NCBI GenBank assembly: GCA_000817085.1 | Contig: JUEM01000002.1 | Coordinates: 24,796 to 88,795, forward strand | Source: a marine actinobacterium MedAcidi-G1 | GTDB lineage: Bacteria > Actinomycetota > Acidimicrobiia > Acidimicrobiales > MedAcidi-G1 | Length of the DNA stretch: 64,000 nucleotides | Direction of reading: 5' to 3' | Part shown: positions 18,768 through 26,843 of the stretch, piece after piece | Numbering within the stretch: position 1 is the stretch's first letter | Layout: every line of letters begins with the position of its first letter | Position numbers and translations under genes: made by a program | Notes under the pieces: generated by a model | Told to the model about the DNA's origin: nothing | What the model saw: the letters and a program-made list of their open reading frames with translations, nothing else | Databases searched by the model: none

Positions 18768-19460
18768 TTGATTAACCGTAGTCTTCAGAACAGTATTTGT
18801 GCAGTATCTCAGAATACTTTAGGCAATCAGAAAGTGGGACTTGTGTCTGGCGAATTAGTGTATTTAAACGAAGTGACCAGACGCTTGATGAAAGCGGTTC
18901 GCTTGATCGACACAACTGATGAAGTTATAAATGAATTAAGTAGAAAAATTTTTGATGTTGTTTCGGAGGCTGAAAATTATAGCTACGAAGGGACAACGGC
19001 ACAGGGGTCTTTGAAGAACGATAAAAACCCAATTGAAAGAAGAGATCAGAGCCCGTCAGAATTTTTTCCTTACAGTCCGGCTGTAGGCCCTCTTAATCCA
19101 ATAGCACCACCTTTAAAGGTGGAAGTATGCAATGAAGGTGAGTACAAGGAAATAAGAGCTCTTGGAAAACTTGATGGAGTCTATGTAGGGCCACCTGATC
19201 TTGTCCAAGGAGGTGTAATTGCTTTACTTTTTGACGACATAATGGGAAGCGTTTTGGTTGTCAATAATTGTGGCGCTATGACAGGAACGTTGGAAGTAAG
19301 ATATGAAAAACCTACTCCCATAGCTAAAGAACTTTTATGGATAGGGAAGATAGAAAAAATTGAAGGTCGAAAAATTCATGTTTCAGCTGAGCTCTGGGCG
19401 GAGGAAACGAGGACTGCAATAGCAAAAGGAATTTTTGTGAAAGTAGAAATGTTGAGTTGA
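18768..19460 (+). CDS. Hotdog-fold (PaaI-type) thioesterase-like protein
   Basis: A 230-residue protein whose second half (about 118-230) is a hotdog fold of the PaaI thioesterase group: GPPDLVQGGVIALLFDDIMG is the central helix with its DLVQGG motif, followed by TGTLEVRYEKPTP. The first 110 residues are a helical, poorly conserved extension. The predicted activity is acyl-CoA hydrolysis. The TTG start at 18768 is uncertain: no good ribosome binding site is visible, and GTG codons at 18834 and 18843 are alternatives. The gene ends before a strong terminator. Confidence 0.72.
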   Translation: MINRSLQNSICAVSQNTLGNQKVGLVSGELVYLNEVTRRLMKAVRLIDTTDEVINELSRKIFDVVSEAENYSYEGTTAQGSLKNDKNPIERRDQSPSEFFPYSPAVGPLNPIAPPLKVEVCNEGEYKEIRALGKLDGVYVGPPDLVQGGVIALLFDDIMGSVLVVNNCGAMTGTLEVRYEKPTPIAKELLWIGKIEKIEGRKIHVSAELWAEETRTAIAKGIFVKVEMLS

Positions 19461-19476
19461 TGGTCCACATAAATGC

Positions 19477-19510
19477 AAAAAACCCCGCCACCGAAGTGAC
19501 GGGGTTTTTT
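19477..19510. terminator. Bidirectional intrinsic terminator
   Basis: An 11-base perfect inverted repeat, AAAAAACCCCG at 19477-19487 and CGGGGTTTTTT at 19500-19510, with an inner CAC/GTG pairing. The T tract follows the GC stem on both strands, so it can end transcription of both convergent genes (18768-19460 and 19525-19845). It is the only textbook intrinsic terminator I see in this window. Confidence 0.92.
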
Positions 19511-19524
19511 TTAGTTATTGCTAC

Positions 19525-19845
19525 TTAGCGGGCTACGCCTTTACCAAGAGCAGAAATTGCTGCATTTCCGACCGGAATAAATGCACAAATTGCTAGTGCA
19601 GTTCCGATATCAGATCCGAAACTTCCCATTCCGAGAATTTCGGTTGATGCACCGTAGTCCATACCACCAAGTTCGGTGATTGCTACGAAAAGATAAGCCC
19701 AAATTAAATTTAAATTAGGCCCGATAATTGGAAGTCCTTTAAGCATCCCATTGACACCTGCGGTGTCGAGAATACTGTCAAGAACAGCAACTACACCCTG
19801 AAAAAGCATTCCTAGAATTATCAGAGTGAGAATTGTTGACATCAT
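19525..19845 (-). CDS. Small hydrophobic membrane protein, unknown
   Basis: A 106-residue, strongly hydrophobic protein that I do not recognise. It has an N-terminal membrane segment (about 3-22), a Gly/Pro/Leu-rich segment (about 35-58) and a C-terminal hydrophobic segment (about 80-98), with few charges. The gene starts at ATG 19845 (a second ATG follows at once) and stands alone, with its own 194-base upstream region and a strong terminator downstream. This isolated, terminated layout suggests independent and possibly high expression. No catalytic motif is visible. Confidence 0.6.
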   Translation of the reverse strand: MMSTILTLIILGMLFQGVVAVLDSILDTAGVNGMLKGLPIIGPNLNLIWAYLFVAITELGGMDYGASTEILGMGSFGSDIGTALAICAFIPVGNAAISALGKGVAR

Positions 19846-19878
19846 GGAGAGGTACCCCTTTTATAGTTGTAACTCGAC

Positions 19879-19894
19879 TGGTCTCACCGGACCA
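19879..19894. promoter_or_regulatory. Possible operator palindrome
   Basis: TGGTC, six bases, GACCA forms a dyad in the divergent region between the small membrane protein gene and the SGNH hydrolase gene. It is a candidate protein-binding site only; the short dyad may be chance. Confidence 0.22.
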
Positions 19895-20039
19895 ATCGAA
19901 CTGTCAAATGTTAAATTAGAAGAATCAAATGACGCTGTGGTGGATCCTGTTTGAACTTTCTTTAATATTTTTTGATTTTCCTTTTTTTTTAAGCAAAATG
20001 CACTAATATTGCCGCTTTATAGTAAAGATAGGCGGTTTT

Positions 20040-21215
20040 ATGCGGAAAAAGTCTTCCAATGAAGCTCTTAAATCTTTATTCGTGATGTGTTTCTTTCTTA
20101 TTTTCGCTTCTTTTTTAGCACCTGGTGTGCTTGACATATGGGCCTCAACACAAAAAAATGATTTTCGTCGTGATTTAGCCAGAGAATGGTCAGAGCCAAT
20201 AGGTGACTTAAGTAGAAAAATTAAATTTGATGAAATAAGAGATTTTTCAGAACGCATAATTGATACTTCTCCATCAGAACAGATGCTTGAACCATTAGTG
20301 AAACAAGTTTTGATCGTCCCAGAAGAAAGCTTTCCAATACTTTCAATAAAAGAAGCAAAGGAAGAAAATGACAGCGGGGTAAAAGCAACTGAATTGAAAT
20401 CAACATCATCGAGTATTGAGAATCTAATTGATCTGCCGCCTAGCCCGACGATTTTACCTCCTCAGATAACCGCAAATGCAATAGCTGCAACTACAACTAC
20501 AACTACAACTTTAGTTAACCCAGAGTCTTTAGCGAAAATTCGAAGGACAGCTACGGTTGAAGATCCGCTAAGGATACTTGCCGTAGGTGACTCTCTTATG
20601 CTTGATTTTCAATATGGACTGGAAAGAATTTTAGAAGCACGGCCTGATGTAAATATTGAAGGCAGGGGTGCGCTTGGTTTTGGCTTCACGGTTCCTTATT
20701 GGGACTGGGAAGATGACGTAATACCTGATTACAACTCGATGGTCAGAAAAGTGCGTCCGGACATTGTCATAGCAATGATTGGAGCTAACGAATTTCAAGG
20801 GTACGCAATCGAAGGGGAAGATCTTGAACCAGGTTCTTTGCGGTGGAGCGAGGTTTTAACTGAGCGAGCGAACGACGCAATTTCTCATTGGATAGCAGAT
20901 GGAGCATACCTGTATTGGTGGACTACCCCTAAAATGTCGGATCCCTCTTATTTGACGGACGATTTGAACAGCATTTGGCATTCTGTAGTCAGTGATTGGT
21001 ATCCAAAAGCTGAAATGCTCGACAGTATGGAAGTCTTAGGTGATGAAGAAGGAAAATTTCGTTGGAATATGAAAATGCTTGATGGTTCCATGGTTCCTCT
21101 TCGCAAAGAACATGGCGTCCATTTTTTTGAAGTAGGAGCCGATGCTTTGTCTAGAGAATTTGAAGAAATCTTAGAAAAAGATGGATGGGTTGAAAATCTG
21201 TTGCCAGTTTCTTAA
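20040..21215 (+). CDS. Membrane-anchored SGNH/GDSL hydrolase (DUF459-like)
   Basis: A 391-residue protein with a single N-terminal membrane anchor (about 12-33), a long low-complexity linker that includes seven threonines (T151-T157), and a C-terminal SGNH hydrolase domain starting near 175. The catalytic serine is S185 in AVGDSLML, the oxyanion asparagine is in IGANEF, and a His near the end (GVHFFEVG) completes the site. Such extracellular esterases often remove or add acetyl groups on cell-surface glycans. The stop overlaps the stop of the convergent DUF2304 gene by three bases. A related protein is at 23585. Confidence 0.8.
   Translation: MRKKSSNEALKSLFVMCFFLIFASFLAPGVLDIWASTQKNDFRRDLAREWSEPIGDLSRKIKFDEIRDFSERIIDTSPSEQMLEPLVKQVLIVPEESFPILSIKEAKEENDSGVKATELKSTSSSIENLIDLPPSPTILPPQITANAIAATTTTTTTLVNPESLAKIRRTATVEDPLRILAVGDSLMLDFQYGLERILEARPDVNIEGRGALGFGFTVPYWDWEDDVIPDYNSMVRKVRPDIVIAMIGANEFQGYAIEGEDLEPGSLRWSEVLTERANDAISHWIADGAYLYWWTTPKMSDPSYLTDDLNSIWHSVVSDWYPKAEMLDSMEVLGDEEGKFRWNMKMLDGSMVPLRKEHGVHFFEVGADALSREFEEILEKDGWVENLLPVS
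20489..20510 (+). repeat. AACTAC hexamer repeat in the threonine linker
   Basis: Three AACTAC units plus a partial fourth encode seven consecutive threonines in the linker of the SGNH hydrolase. Length changes in whole units would keep the frame. Confidence 0.7.
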
Positions 21216-21556
21216 TCTTCTTTTTCTATTTTTTCTTTCAGTAAAGAGATTTCTTCGACGAGAATCCTTACACGATTTTCTATTCGCGAAAGTTCATAAG
21301 AAAAATGCATAGCCAAAAGCAATAAGAAGCCAATTGCTAAGAGAAGGAACAGAGTTGGTTGATACCAAATGCCAAGTTGTTCGGCACTCCAATCGAGTAT
21401 CTGGGGAACGGCAGAAATAACCGCTAATGATGTTCCAACTGTTAGCCACAGAATTGAGTATTTTGCTTTAAGAGCTTTAAGCCTAACTAGTCTTACGATC
21501 AGAAATAAAGACCCTAATGCAAGAACAGCTATCAAGATATGTGTCGATGTACTCAT
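21212..21556 (-). CDS. DUF2304 membrane protein
   Basis: A 114-residue integral membrane protein of the DUF2304 family. It has three hydrophobic segments (about 4-24, 34-54 and 65-87) and a charged, helical C-terminal tail with Ser-Arg-Ile-Glu-Asn-Arg. DUF2304 proteins are usually encoded beside a GT2 dolichol-phosphate-mannose-synthase-like enzyme, as here. The start at ATG 21556 follows an AAAGGAG ribosome binding site, so the longer open frame to 21592 is not used. It ends overlapping the stop codon of the convergent SGNH gene. Confidence 0.83.
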   Translation of the reverse strand: MSTSTHILIAVLALGSLFLIVRLVRLKALKAKYSILWLTVGTSLAVISAVPQILDWSAEQLGIWYQPTLFLLLAIGFLLLLAMHFSYELSRIENRVRILVEEISLLKEKIEKED

Positions 21557-21560
21557 TGAG

Positions 21561-22256
21561 TCACTCCTTTTTCTTTCCGCGAGTACCAGCAAGTAGAACT
21601 ATCAAGAGTCTTAAAAAATAATAAACTAGGCGAAAGTTACGGTTAGATGGCTGTCCAGCAGATCGTTCTCTCATCTGAACGGGGATTTCTGAGATTTTAA
21701 AACCATTTTTTGAAGCTATAAGTAGGGCCTCCACAGAGTCCATATATTCAACCGGATATTCCTTAGCGAAAAGCCTGATTACTGGTTTTCTGAAAGCGCG
21801 AAAACCAGAAGAAGTGTCAGTAAATTTTTGACCGGTATAAATTCTCACCAAGAACCTTAGGAAGTTCATGGCAGCTTTTCTACTCTGGCCAACCTCGTAA
21901 GAATAATCAGTGGAAAATCTGCTACCAATCACCATGTCAGAGTTTTCGAGTTCAGATAGTAGTGAAGATATTTGCGTTGGGTCATGTTGGCCGTCTGCGT
22001 CAAATTGATACGCGTAGTCAATTTCTCTGTCAAGGCAGTAGCGAAAACCTAAACGAAGAGCTCCTCCAATTCCAAGGTTAAACGGCATGGAGAGGCACAC
22101 ACAGTCAAATTTTTTAGCAACATCAGCGGTTTCATCTGTTGAACCATCATCGACTACAACTATTAGATGGTCTGGAAAAAGCTCTTTAATTTCACGGATT
22201 ACACTTGGCAGTGACTCTGCTTCGTTAAAAGCTGGAATGATGGCCGCAGTTTCCAT
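21561..22256 (-). CDS. GT2 glycosyltransferase (polyprenyl-phosphate mannose synthase-like)
   Basis: A 231-residue GT-A transferase. The nucleotide-sugar motif DDGST is at 36-40 and the metal-binding DADGQHDP at 86-93. This is the pattern of DPM1/Ppm1-type enzymes that load a sugar on a polyprenyl phosphate carrier. There is no C-terminal membrane domain, but the adjacent DUF2304 gene (4 bases downstream) may supply the anchor. The lipid-linked sugar it makes is the natural donor for the GT39- and PIG-V-like membrane transferases in this locus (inference). Confidence 0.85.
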   Translation of the reverse strand: METAAIIPAFNEAESLPSVIREIKELFPDHLIVVVDDGSTDETADVAKKFDCVCLSMPFNLGIGGALRLGFRYCLDREIDYAYQFDADGQHDPTQISSLLSELENSDMVIGSRFSTDYSYEVGQSRKAAMNFLRFLVRIYTGQKFTDTSSGFRAFRKPVIRLFAKEYPVEYMDSVEALLIASKNGFKISEIPVQMRERSAGQPSNRNFRLVYYFLRLLIVLLAGTRGKKKE

Positions 22257-22297
22257 TAAAAGAACGGTATCTGCGCTTGAACATTTTTCTTCGACAT

Positions 22298-23212
22298 CTA
22301 AAAAGCATCGAAGTCTAATAATTCAAATTCTTTAAGTTCGAAATCGCGGTTCCTTTCAAAAAAATGAACGACTAAATCAAGAGGGCTGGGTTGAAATTTT
22401 CTTGGGACTTTAAGTCCATTCATCTCAAAGTATTGATTTTGACCCCAATAAGCAACAAAAGGCGTTTTGTGGTACTTGGCAACACCTGAGGCAATCGGTG
22501 CAATTGGGATTGGTGTCTTGTTCATGTCTATAGGAAATGCTTTTAGCAGAAGAGCTATTTTGAGCCCCTTGAGAGAAATTTTTGTACTCACGATAAAAGC
22601 CGATTCACATGTATGTAAATAGTAATCAGCTCCTGGCCTTGAAAGCCTCCACTCCAAAAGTTCTCTGTTCCAAGCAGGGTAAAATTCAGAAGGGTGTTCA
22701 AAAGTTTCAAAATCAAAAACTCCTTCTATAGCAATTTTTTTGAATTGATCAGATTGCAATTGAAATGTTTTTAAAGCAGTTTCTGATCTCGAGAGTTTTA
22801 AAAGTCGAAAATCGAAAGAAGGCAGTTTTCTCCATCCCATCGCTTCGGTCATCCTTGGTGAAGATTGCGAATTCGCGACTCCAAGAATCCCATCTAAATT
22901 ACCTTTAATGCCGGCTTCGTAGCTATTTTCTATGGTTTTACGAAATAATCCTTTACCACGGCTGTTAGGTGACACGGCTAAATCAACACCTATACCTAAA
23001 GTGATTCTTTCTCCGAGATAGTTTTGGAAAATTTTTGGAATCAAAGCGTAGTTGCTTATTTGCTTATTTGCTTCAAATAGATATCCAATACAAGCAGATC
23101 CAGAAGGATTTTTAAGATACTGCCATTCCAAGTATTCAACTGTTACATGAGTTTTAGGTTTGAACACGCCGTTTAAGAGTTGTGCAGTAAGTAAAAGATC
23201 TAAGTTTTCCAT
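22298..23212 (-). CDS. GNAT-fold N-acyltransferase-like protein
   Basis: A 304-residue protein with an acetyl-CoA-binding GNAT motif: strand DLAVSPNSRGKGLF with the pyrophosphate loop at about 76-89, followed by a helix. The remaining 180 residues, with WNRELLEWRLSRPGADY, resemble the second half seen in larger GNAT proteins of glycan loci. It would acylate an amino sugar or similar acceptor; the substrate is not evident. It overlaps the upstream small membrane protein gene by 13 bases and is followed by the GT2 gene after 41 bases. Confidence 0.7.
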   Translation of the reverse strand: MENLDLLLTAQLLNGVFKPKTHVTVEYLEWQYLKNPSGSACIGYLFEANKQISNYALIPKIFQNYLGERITLGIGVDLAVSPNSRGKGLFRKTIENSYEAGIKGNLDGILGVANSQSSPRMTEAMGWRKLPSFDFRLLKLSRSETALKTFQLQSDQFKKIAIEGVFDFETFEHPSEFYPAWNRELLEWRLSRPGADYYLHTCESAFIVSTKISLKGLKIALLLKAFPIDMNKTPIPIAPIASGVAKYHKTPFVAYWGQNQYFEMNGLKVPRKFQPSPLDLVVHFFERNRDFELKEFELLDFDAF

Positions 23213-23547
23213 TTTTTATTTCTTTTAAAATAAATTATTAAACATGTGCCCAAAAGAAAAAGAGAAAATCCAAAGACGAAACGGAAAGTAGCTCTACTAG
23301 AGCAACTAATAGATTGATTTATTGTTGGATCTCCAATTTTTGGTTTAGGGGAGACATAAACATCATAAGAGGGTGAATCTTCAGCAAAAGTACCAAAAAT
23401 TGGACTTCTGCAAGAAGCCTCTGGAGTATTTTCAAACGAGAAAATCTCTCCACCTGGTAAAGGCCGTGAAAAAGGAATTAAAGCAACCCAAAGTCCGAGA
23501 ATTATTAGAAGAGTTGCAGAGATAGGTAAGATTTTGTTTTTCTTCAC
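23200..23547 (-). CDS. Small two-span membrane protein, unknown
   Basis: A 115-residue protein with two membrane segments (about 8-25 and 88-107) and an external loop of some 60 residues that holds two cysteines (C46 and C82), which may form a disulfide. I do not recognise the family. It starts with GTG at 23547 and overlaps the GNAT gene by 13 bases, so it belongs to the glycan operon. A TAGGAT hexamer nine bases upstream may be its promoter box. Confidence 0.6.
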   Translation of the reverse strand: MKKNKILPISATLLIILGLWVALIPFSRPLPGGEIFSFENTPEASCRSPIFGTFAEDSPSYDVYVSPKPKIGDPTINQSISCSSRATFRFVFGFSLFLLGTCLIIYFKRNKKWKT

Positions 23548-23556
23548 AGCACGCTG

Positions 23557-23562
23557 ATCCTA
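23557..23562 (-). promoter_or_regulatory. Candidate -10 box, minus-strand glycan operon
   Basis: TAGGAT on the minus strand ends nine bases before GTG 23547. Together with the box at 23573-23578 it would make back-to-back promoters in a 37-base gap. Confidence 0.3.
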
Positions 23563-23572
23563 TACGGTCGGT

Positions 23573-23578
23573 TAGCCT
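23573..23578 (+). promoter_or_regulatory. Candidate -10 box, leaderless SGNH lipoprotein message
   Basis: TAGCCT followed by six bases and GTG 23585, with no Shine-Dalgarno sequence. The same hexamer stands before leuS. Confidence 0.4.
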
Positions 23579-23584
23579 CACCAA

Positions 23585-24622
23585 GTGTTTAGAAAATACT
23601 ACAAAGAGTGTGTTATTACGTCCATTTGTTTTCTATCAGCATGCAGCTCTACAGAAACCGCTTTTGGAAATCTATCTGTAGAGGAAACAGTGACATCAAC
23701 TGCAAGACAGGAAATCACCACCCAGACGGCAAGATTGCCAACTCTAACCTCGACTAGCTCACCTAACTTGACCTTTTTTACAGAAGATTTAACGCCAGCC
23801 TCATCTTTATTAATCGAAAAAGAAGTTGTTCTAGAAACAACTCTTTTGGACACACAATCAGATAATGGAGAAAAATCAGAAACGGAAAGTGTGGATTCGA
23901 GTGAAAATATAATCAGAACTCCAACAGAAAATGAGCCTTTAAGTGTCGTCACTATTGGAGACAGCGTTTCTTATGATGCAGATCTAGCTATAAAAGCAGT
24001 TCTAGAATCAACTAAAACGGTCAATGTAGAAAATAGGTCATTTGGGGGAGTTGGTTTAACTCAAAAAGGATTTCAGGGCTATCTAAAAGAGTCTCTCGAA
24101 AACGAACCTGAGGTTATGACAGTAATGATCGGAGGTTGGGATCTGGCATTTGCCGAAGAAAATCAAAAAGAGTATGAACAAATCATAGAAAATTCAATAG
24201 AAGAAATACTAAAAGTTTCTTCCCTGATTATCTGGATAGGAATGCCTCCAACCCCTGAGGGGGAAGGTTTGGAGGAAAATCGCCATCTAGTTAATCAAAT
24301 TTATAGAGAAATTTCTGATCGCAAAATAGAAGTTGAATTTATAGATACAGATGAACTACTTGGCAGTGAACAGGGTGCTTTTGTACGTTTCCTAACTGGC
24401 CTTGATGGTAAGACTTATCAGATACGTAAGGTTCGCAACGGCAAGGACGATGGGCATCTATGTCCATTCGGTGCTGCAGTTATAGGTAGATCTGTTTTTG
24501 AAAAAATTGAAGAAAGGTTTCCCCTTTTTACGAAAGAAGACAACTGGTGGTTGGGGGAGTGGACTAAGGATCAACGTTACGATGACCCCACAGGGGGATG
24601 CTCATACATCCCTGTCGAATAG
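23585..24622 (+). CDS. SGNH-hydrolase-like lipoprotein
   Basis: A 345-residue lipoprotein: the signal peptide ends in the lipobox LSAC with C20. A Thr/Ser/Glu-rich linker (about 21-118) leads to an SGNH domain with GDS at 125-127 and a second block MIGGWDLAF. The usual DxxH near the end is replaced by a DDGHLCPFG stretch, in which His may serve. Likely an extracellular esterase acting on surface glycans, related in plan to the protein at 20040. Its last 21 bases overlap the convergent GT39-like gene. Confidence 0.7.
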   Translation: MFRKYYKECVITSICFLSACSSTETAFGNLSVEETVTSTARQEITTQTARLPTLTSTSSPNLTFFTEDLTPASSLLIEKEVVLETTLLDTQSDNGEKSETESVDSSENIIRTPTENEPLSVVTIGDSVSYDADLAIKAVLESTKTVNVENRSFGGVGLTQKGFQGYLKESLENEPEVMTVMIGGWDLAFAEENQKEYEQIIENSIEEILKVSSLIIWIGMPPTPEGEGLEENRHLVNQIYREISDRKIEVEFIDTDELLGSEQGAFVRFLTGLDGKTYQIRKVRNGKDDGHLCPFGAAVIGRSVFEKIEERFPLFTKEDNWWLGEWTKDQRYDDPTGGCSYIPVE

Positions 24623-26008
24623 TTCAGACTTTTTTGCAAATTTCTTAATTAATAGATCAATAGAAAAAGCTGCAAGAATAACCAAGGATGTTTCGGCAGC
24701 AGTTCGATAGCGGGTATTCCCAAAAGTTAAGGCAGCGGTAAATGTAACAACTGGAATCCATGCTGAAGTTATAAATATAATTTCTCTTCTTTTTTTCCAC
24801 AGTTTTAAAATAGCAATTAGGGAAAGAGGTAATAAAAGCAGATATTGACCAAAACCTATTGAGGAAATTGTCAAAGATCTGCGATCGGCAAGGACGTCAA
24901 GGCGTAGCTGTTCAATGGGTTTGTATGCACCCCACATTCTGCCGATACGCGCAGGGGCAACAACTGTTATAAGCCTCTTTTTGTGATCAGCGATGTAATC
25001 AAGAGATCTGTCTCGAACAATAATATCTCTTTGTGACTCGTCAAGTAGTTCACCATTTTTGCCATACGGGGGCGGTTGACCGCATTTGAGCTCCCAGTAC
25101 CCAAGGTTTTGCCCGTAATAGGTGGAATCACAATTCGCTTGAACTAAAACCGTGCCCGCGCCGTCGGATAGAAAAACGTCCTCTTCAAATGAGTAAAGAT
25201 TTCTAATCACCCACGGAGAAATTACCAGCAGGGCCACTAAGCCAATAGAAAGGTAGCGAACTATTTTTATTCGCCATGAAATCTTCTTCTTAAATAGAAT
25301 AACTGCTGCTACAAGGGGCAAATAGATGAGCAGTTCAGCCCGACACAGAGCTGCTAAACCACCAACACAGCCAAAAATCAGAGCGTTTTTCATTTTCTGG
25401 TTTTCAGCAAAAACAAGTCCGGCCAGAATGCATGCAAAGGCCGCAGTGATTGCACACGTTTCTGCCATAAGAAGTCCGTCATTAATCCAAATAAATGCAT
25501 AAGTGGCAGTAAGTGATGCAGTAATTAAACCAAGTTTTTCTGAACCTATTTTCCGTCCGATCAAACCCGCAAGAACGATTGAGGGTATGCCTAGAAATAT
25601 TGAAAATATCTGCTGCTGGAAAACAGTTGTGAAACCAAGAAAAGAGCCGATTGAGAGCAGTAAGGTCCACATCGGCGGATGTCCCGCAGTTGGTTCCATG
25701 TGGCCAATTGGTGTGACTACTTCAACCAGTTCTCCTTCAATAGGTACTAAATCGGTAGCCCCAAAGAGGTAACGGAATGGTTCAGTGAAGCCAAGACCGT
25801 CTGCAAAAAGATTTGCCGTTAAATGGTAGGAGGAGGCATCACCACTTAATTGATTGTCAGCAGCTACGAGAAAAAAATACAAGAGACGTATGGAAAGCCC
25901 CAATAGACAAATAAGGAATAGAATCGTATTAAAGTTTACTTTTTTACGTATCTCATATTTCTCTTTGATTTCTATAGCGGTCCCCACTGCAGATTCACTT
26001 TTTTCCAA
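24602..26008 (-). CDS. GT39-like membrane glycosyltransferase
   Basis: A 468-residue polytopic protein (about ten hydrophobic spans) of the GT-C fold, related to ArnT/PMT-type transferases that use polyprenyl-phosphate sugars. The first external loop has the acidic GDASSYH and the conserved GHMEPTAGHPP. A second external block holds CDSTYYG and PIEQLRLD. It is clearly a paralogue of the protein at 26837-28270. It overlaps the upstream deacetylase gene by 14 bases and the convergent SGNH gene by 21. Sugar and acceptor unknown. Confidence 0.78.
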   Translation of the reverse strand: MEKSESAVGTAIEIKEKYEIRKKVNFNTILFLICLLGLSIRLLYFFLVAADNQLSGDASSYHLTANLFADGLGFTEPFRYLFGATDLVPIEGELVEVVTPIGHMEPTAGHPPMWTLLLSIGSFLGFTTVFQQQIFSIFLGIPSIVLAGLIGRKIGSEKLGLITASLTATYAFIWINDGLLMAETCAITAAFACILAGLVFAENQKMKNALIFGCVGGLAALCRAELLIYLPLVAAVILFKKKISWRIKIVRYLSIGLVALLVISPWVIRNLYSFEEDVFLSDGAGTVLVQANCDSTYYGQNLGYWELKCGQPPPYGKNGELLDESQRDIIVRDRSLDYIADHKKRLITVVAPARIGRMWGAYKPIEQLRLDVLADRRSLTISSIGFGQYLLLLPLSLIAILKLWKKRREIIFITSAWIPVVTFTAALTFGNTRYRTAAETSLVILAAFSIDLLIKKFAKKSELFDRDV

Positions 26009-26843
26009 GAGGTGAAAATTCCGGATCGACTATTTGCAGTTTAGAAAGATTCATTGTCGACGCTATGTCGCCAAGGGTTTCTGATGAAGCGTCCTTAAGA
26101 AAGACACGCATTTTACCTTCCATCTTTTTTCTACCGATCCAAGCGATCCGACTTGTGGCACGGCCGACGTTTTCAAGCTGATAGTAGCTTTCGTTTGGAT
26201 CAAATTCCCAAGGATGACAGTAGGTCCAAAGAACCTCTTTATTTGAAGATCGTCTCACGCCTATTTTTCTAATGATTGAGGGGAAAAGTCTGAAGTAAGC
26301 TCCTCCTAGGTAAGGAATGGTAAAGCCAAGAATATTCGTTACCGGACAAGGAAACTCTATGACTGAATTAAACCACCTGAATGGGTGTGTAGGTAAACCA
26401 TCCCATCCATAAAGAGGGTTTTTAGCAGGTAGAACGCTCGAAGAATAAGTAAAACCTACTCTTTGCATTATTGGGATCACCCATTTAGTTTCGGGTGTAA
26501 GTGACATTGTCGGAGCACGAAAGCCATTTATCTGTTGCCCAGAAATTTCCTGAAGTAATGTTTTTGCGTCGCTTAATTCTTGTTCAAAGTTACCTGGGTT
26601 TAACAGTTGAAGGGGTATGTGTTTATGGGAATGCAAGCCAATCTCATGTCCATCTTTTACAGCTTTCTTTATTACTTCTGGATGCTTTTTCGCTACATCA
26701 CCCACGACAAAAATTGTCGCTCGAATCTTCATTTCAGCAAAAAGATTTAAAACTTTTTCTGTCATCAATTTTGACCGGTCTTCAAAATGATCTGCAGGAC
26801 GAAGGTCTTCAACATCTAGGGTGACTGAAATATTTTTTAGCAT
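25995..26843 (-). CDS. Polysaccharide deacetylase (NodB domain)
   Basis: A 282-residue NodB-type deacetylase. VTLDVEDLRP (residues 6-15) holds the Asp pair of motif 1, IGLHSHKH supplies the two metal-binding histidines, and FRAPTMSL is motif 3. The later YCHPWEFDP matches the C-terminal His motif of the exopolysaccharide-associated subgroup. No signal peptide is evident, so it probably acts inside the cell on a lipid-linked or nucleotide-linked amino sugar. It is sandwiched, with overlaps of 7 and 14 bases, between two paralogous GT39-like genes. Confidence 0.86.
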   Translation of the reverse strand: MLKNISVTLDVEDLRPADHFEDRSKLMTEKVLNLFAEMKIRATIFVVGDVAKKHPEVIKKAVKDGHEIGLHSHKHIPLQLLNPGNFEQELSDAKTLLQEISGQQINGFRAPTMSLTPETKWVIPIMQRVGFTYSSSVLPAKNPLYGWDGLPTHPFRWFNSVIEFPCPVTNILGFTIPYLGGAYFRLFPSIIRKIGVRRSSNKEVLWTYCHPWEFDPNESYYQLENVGRATSRIAWIGRKKMEGKMRVFLKDASSETLGDIASTMNLSKLQIVDPEFSPLGKK

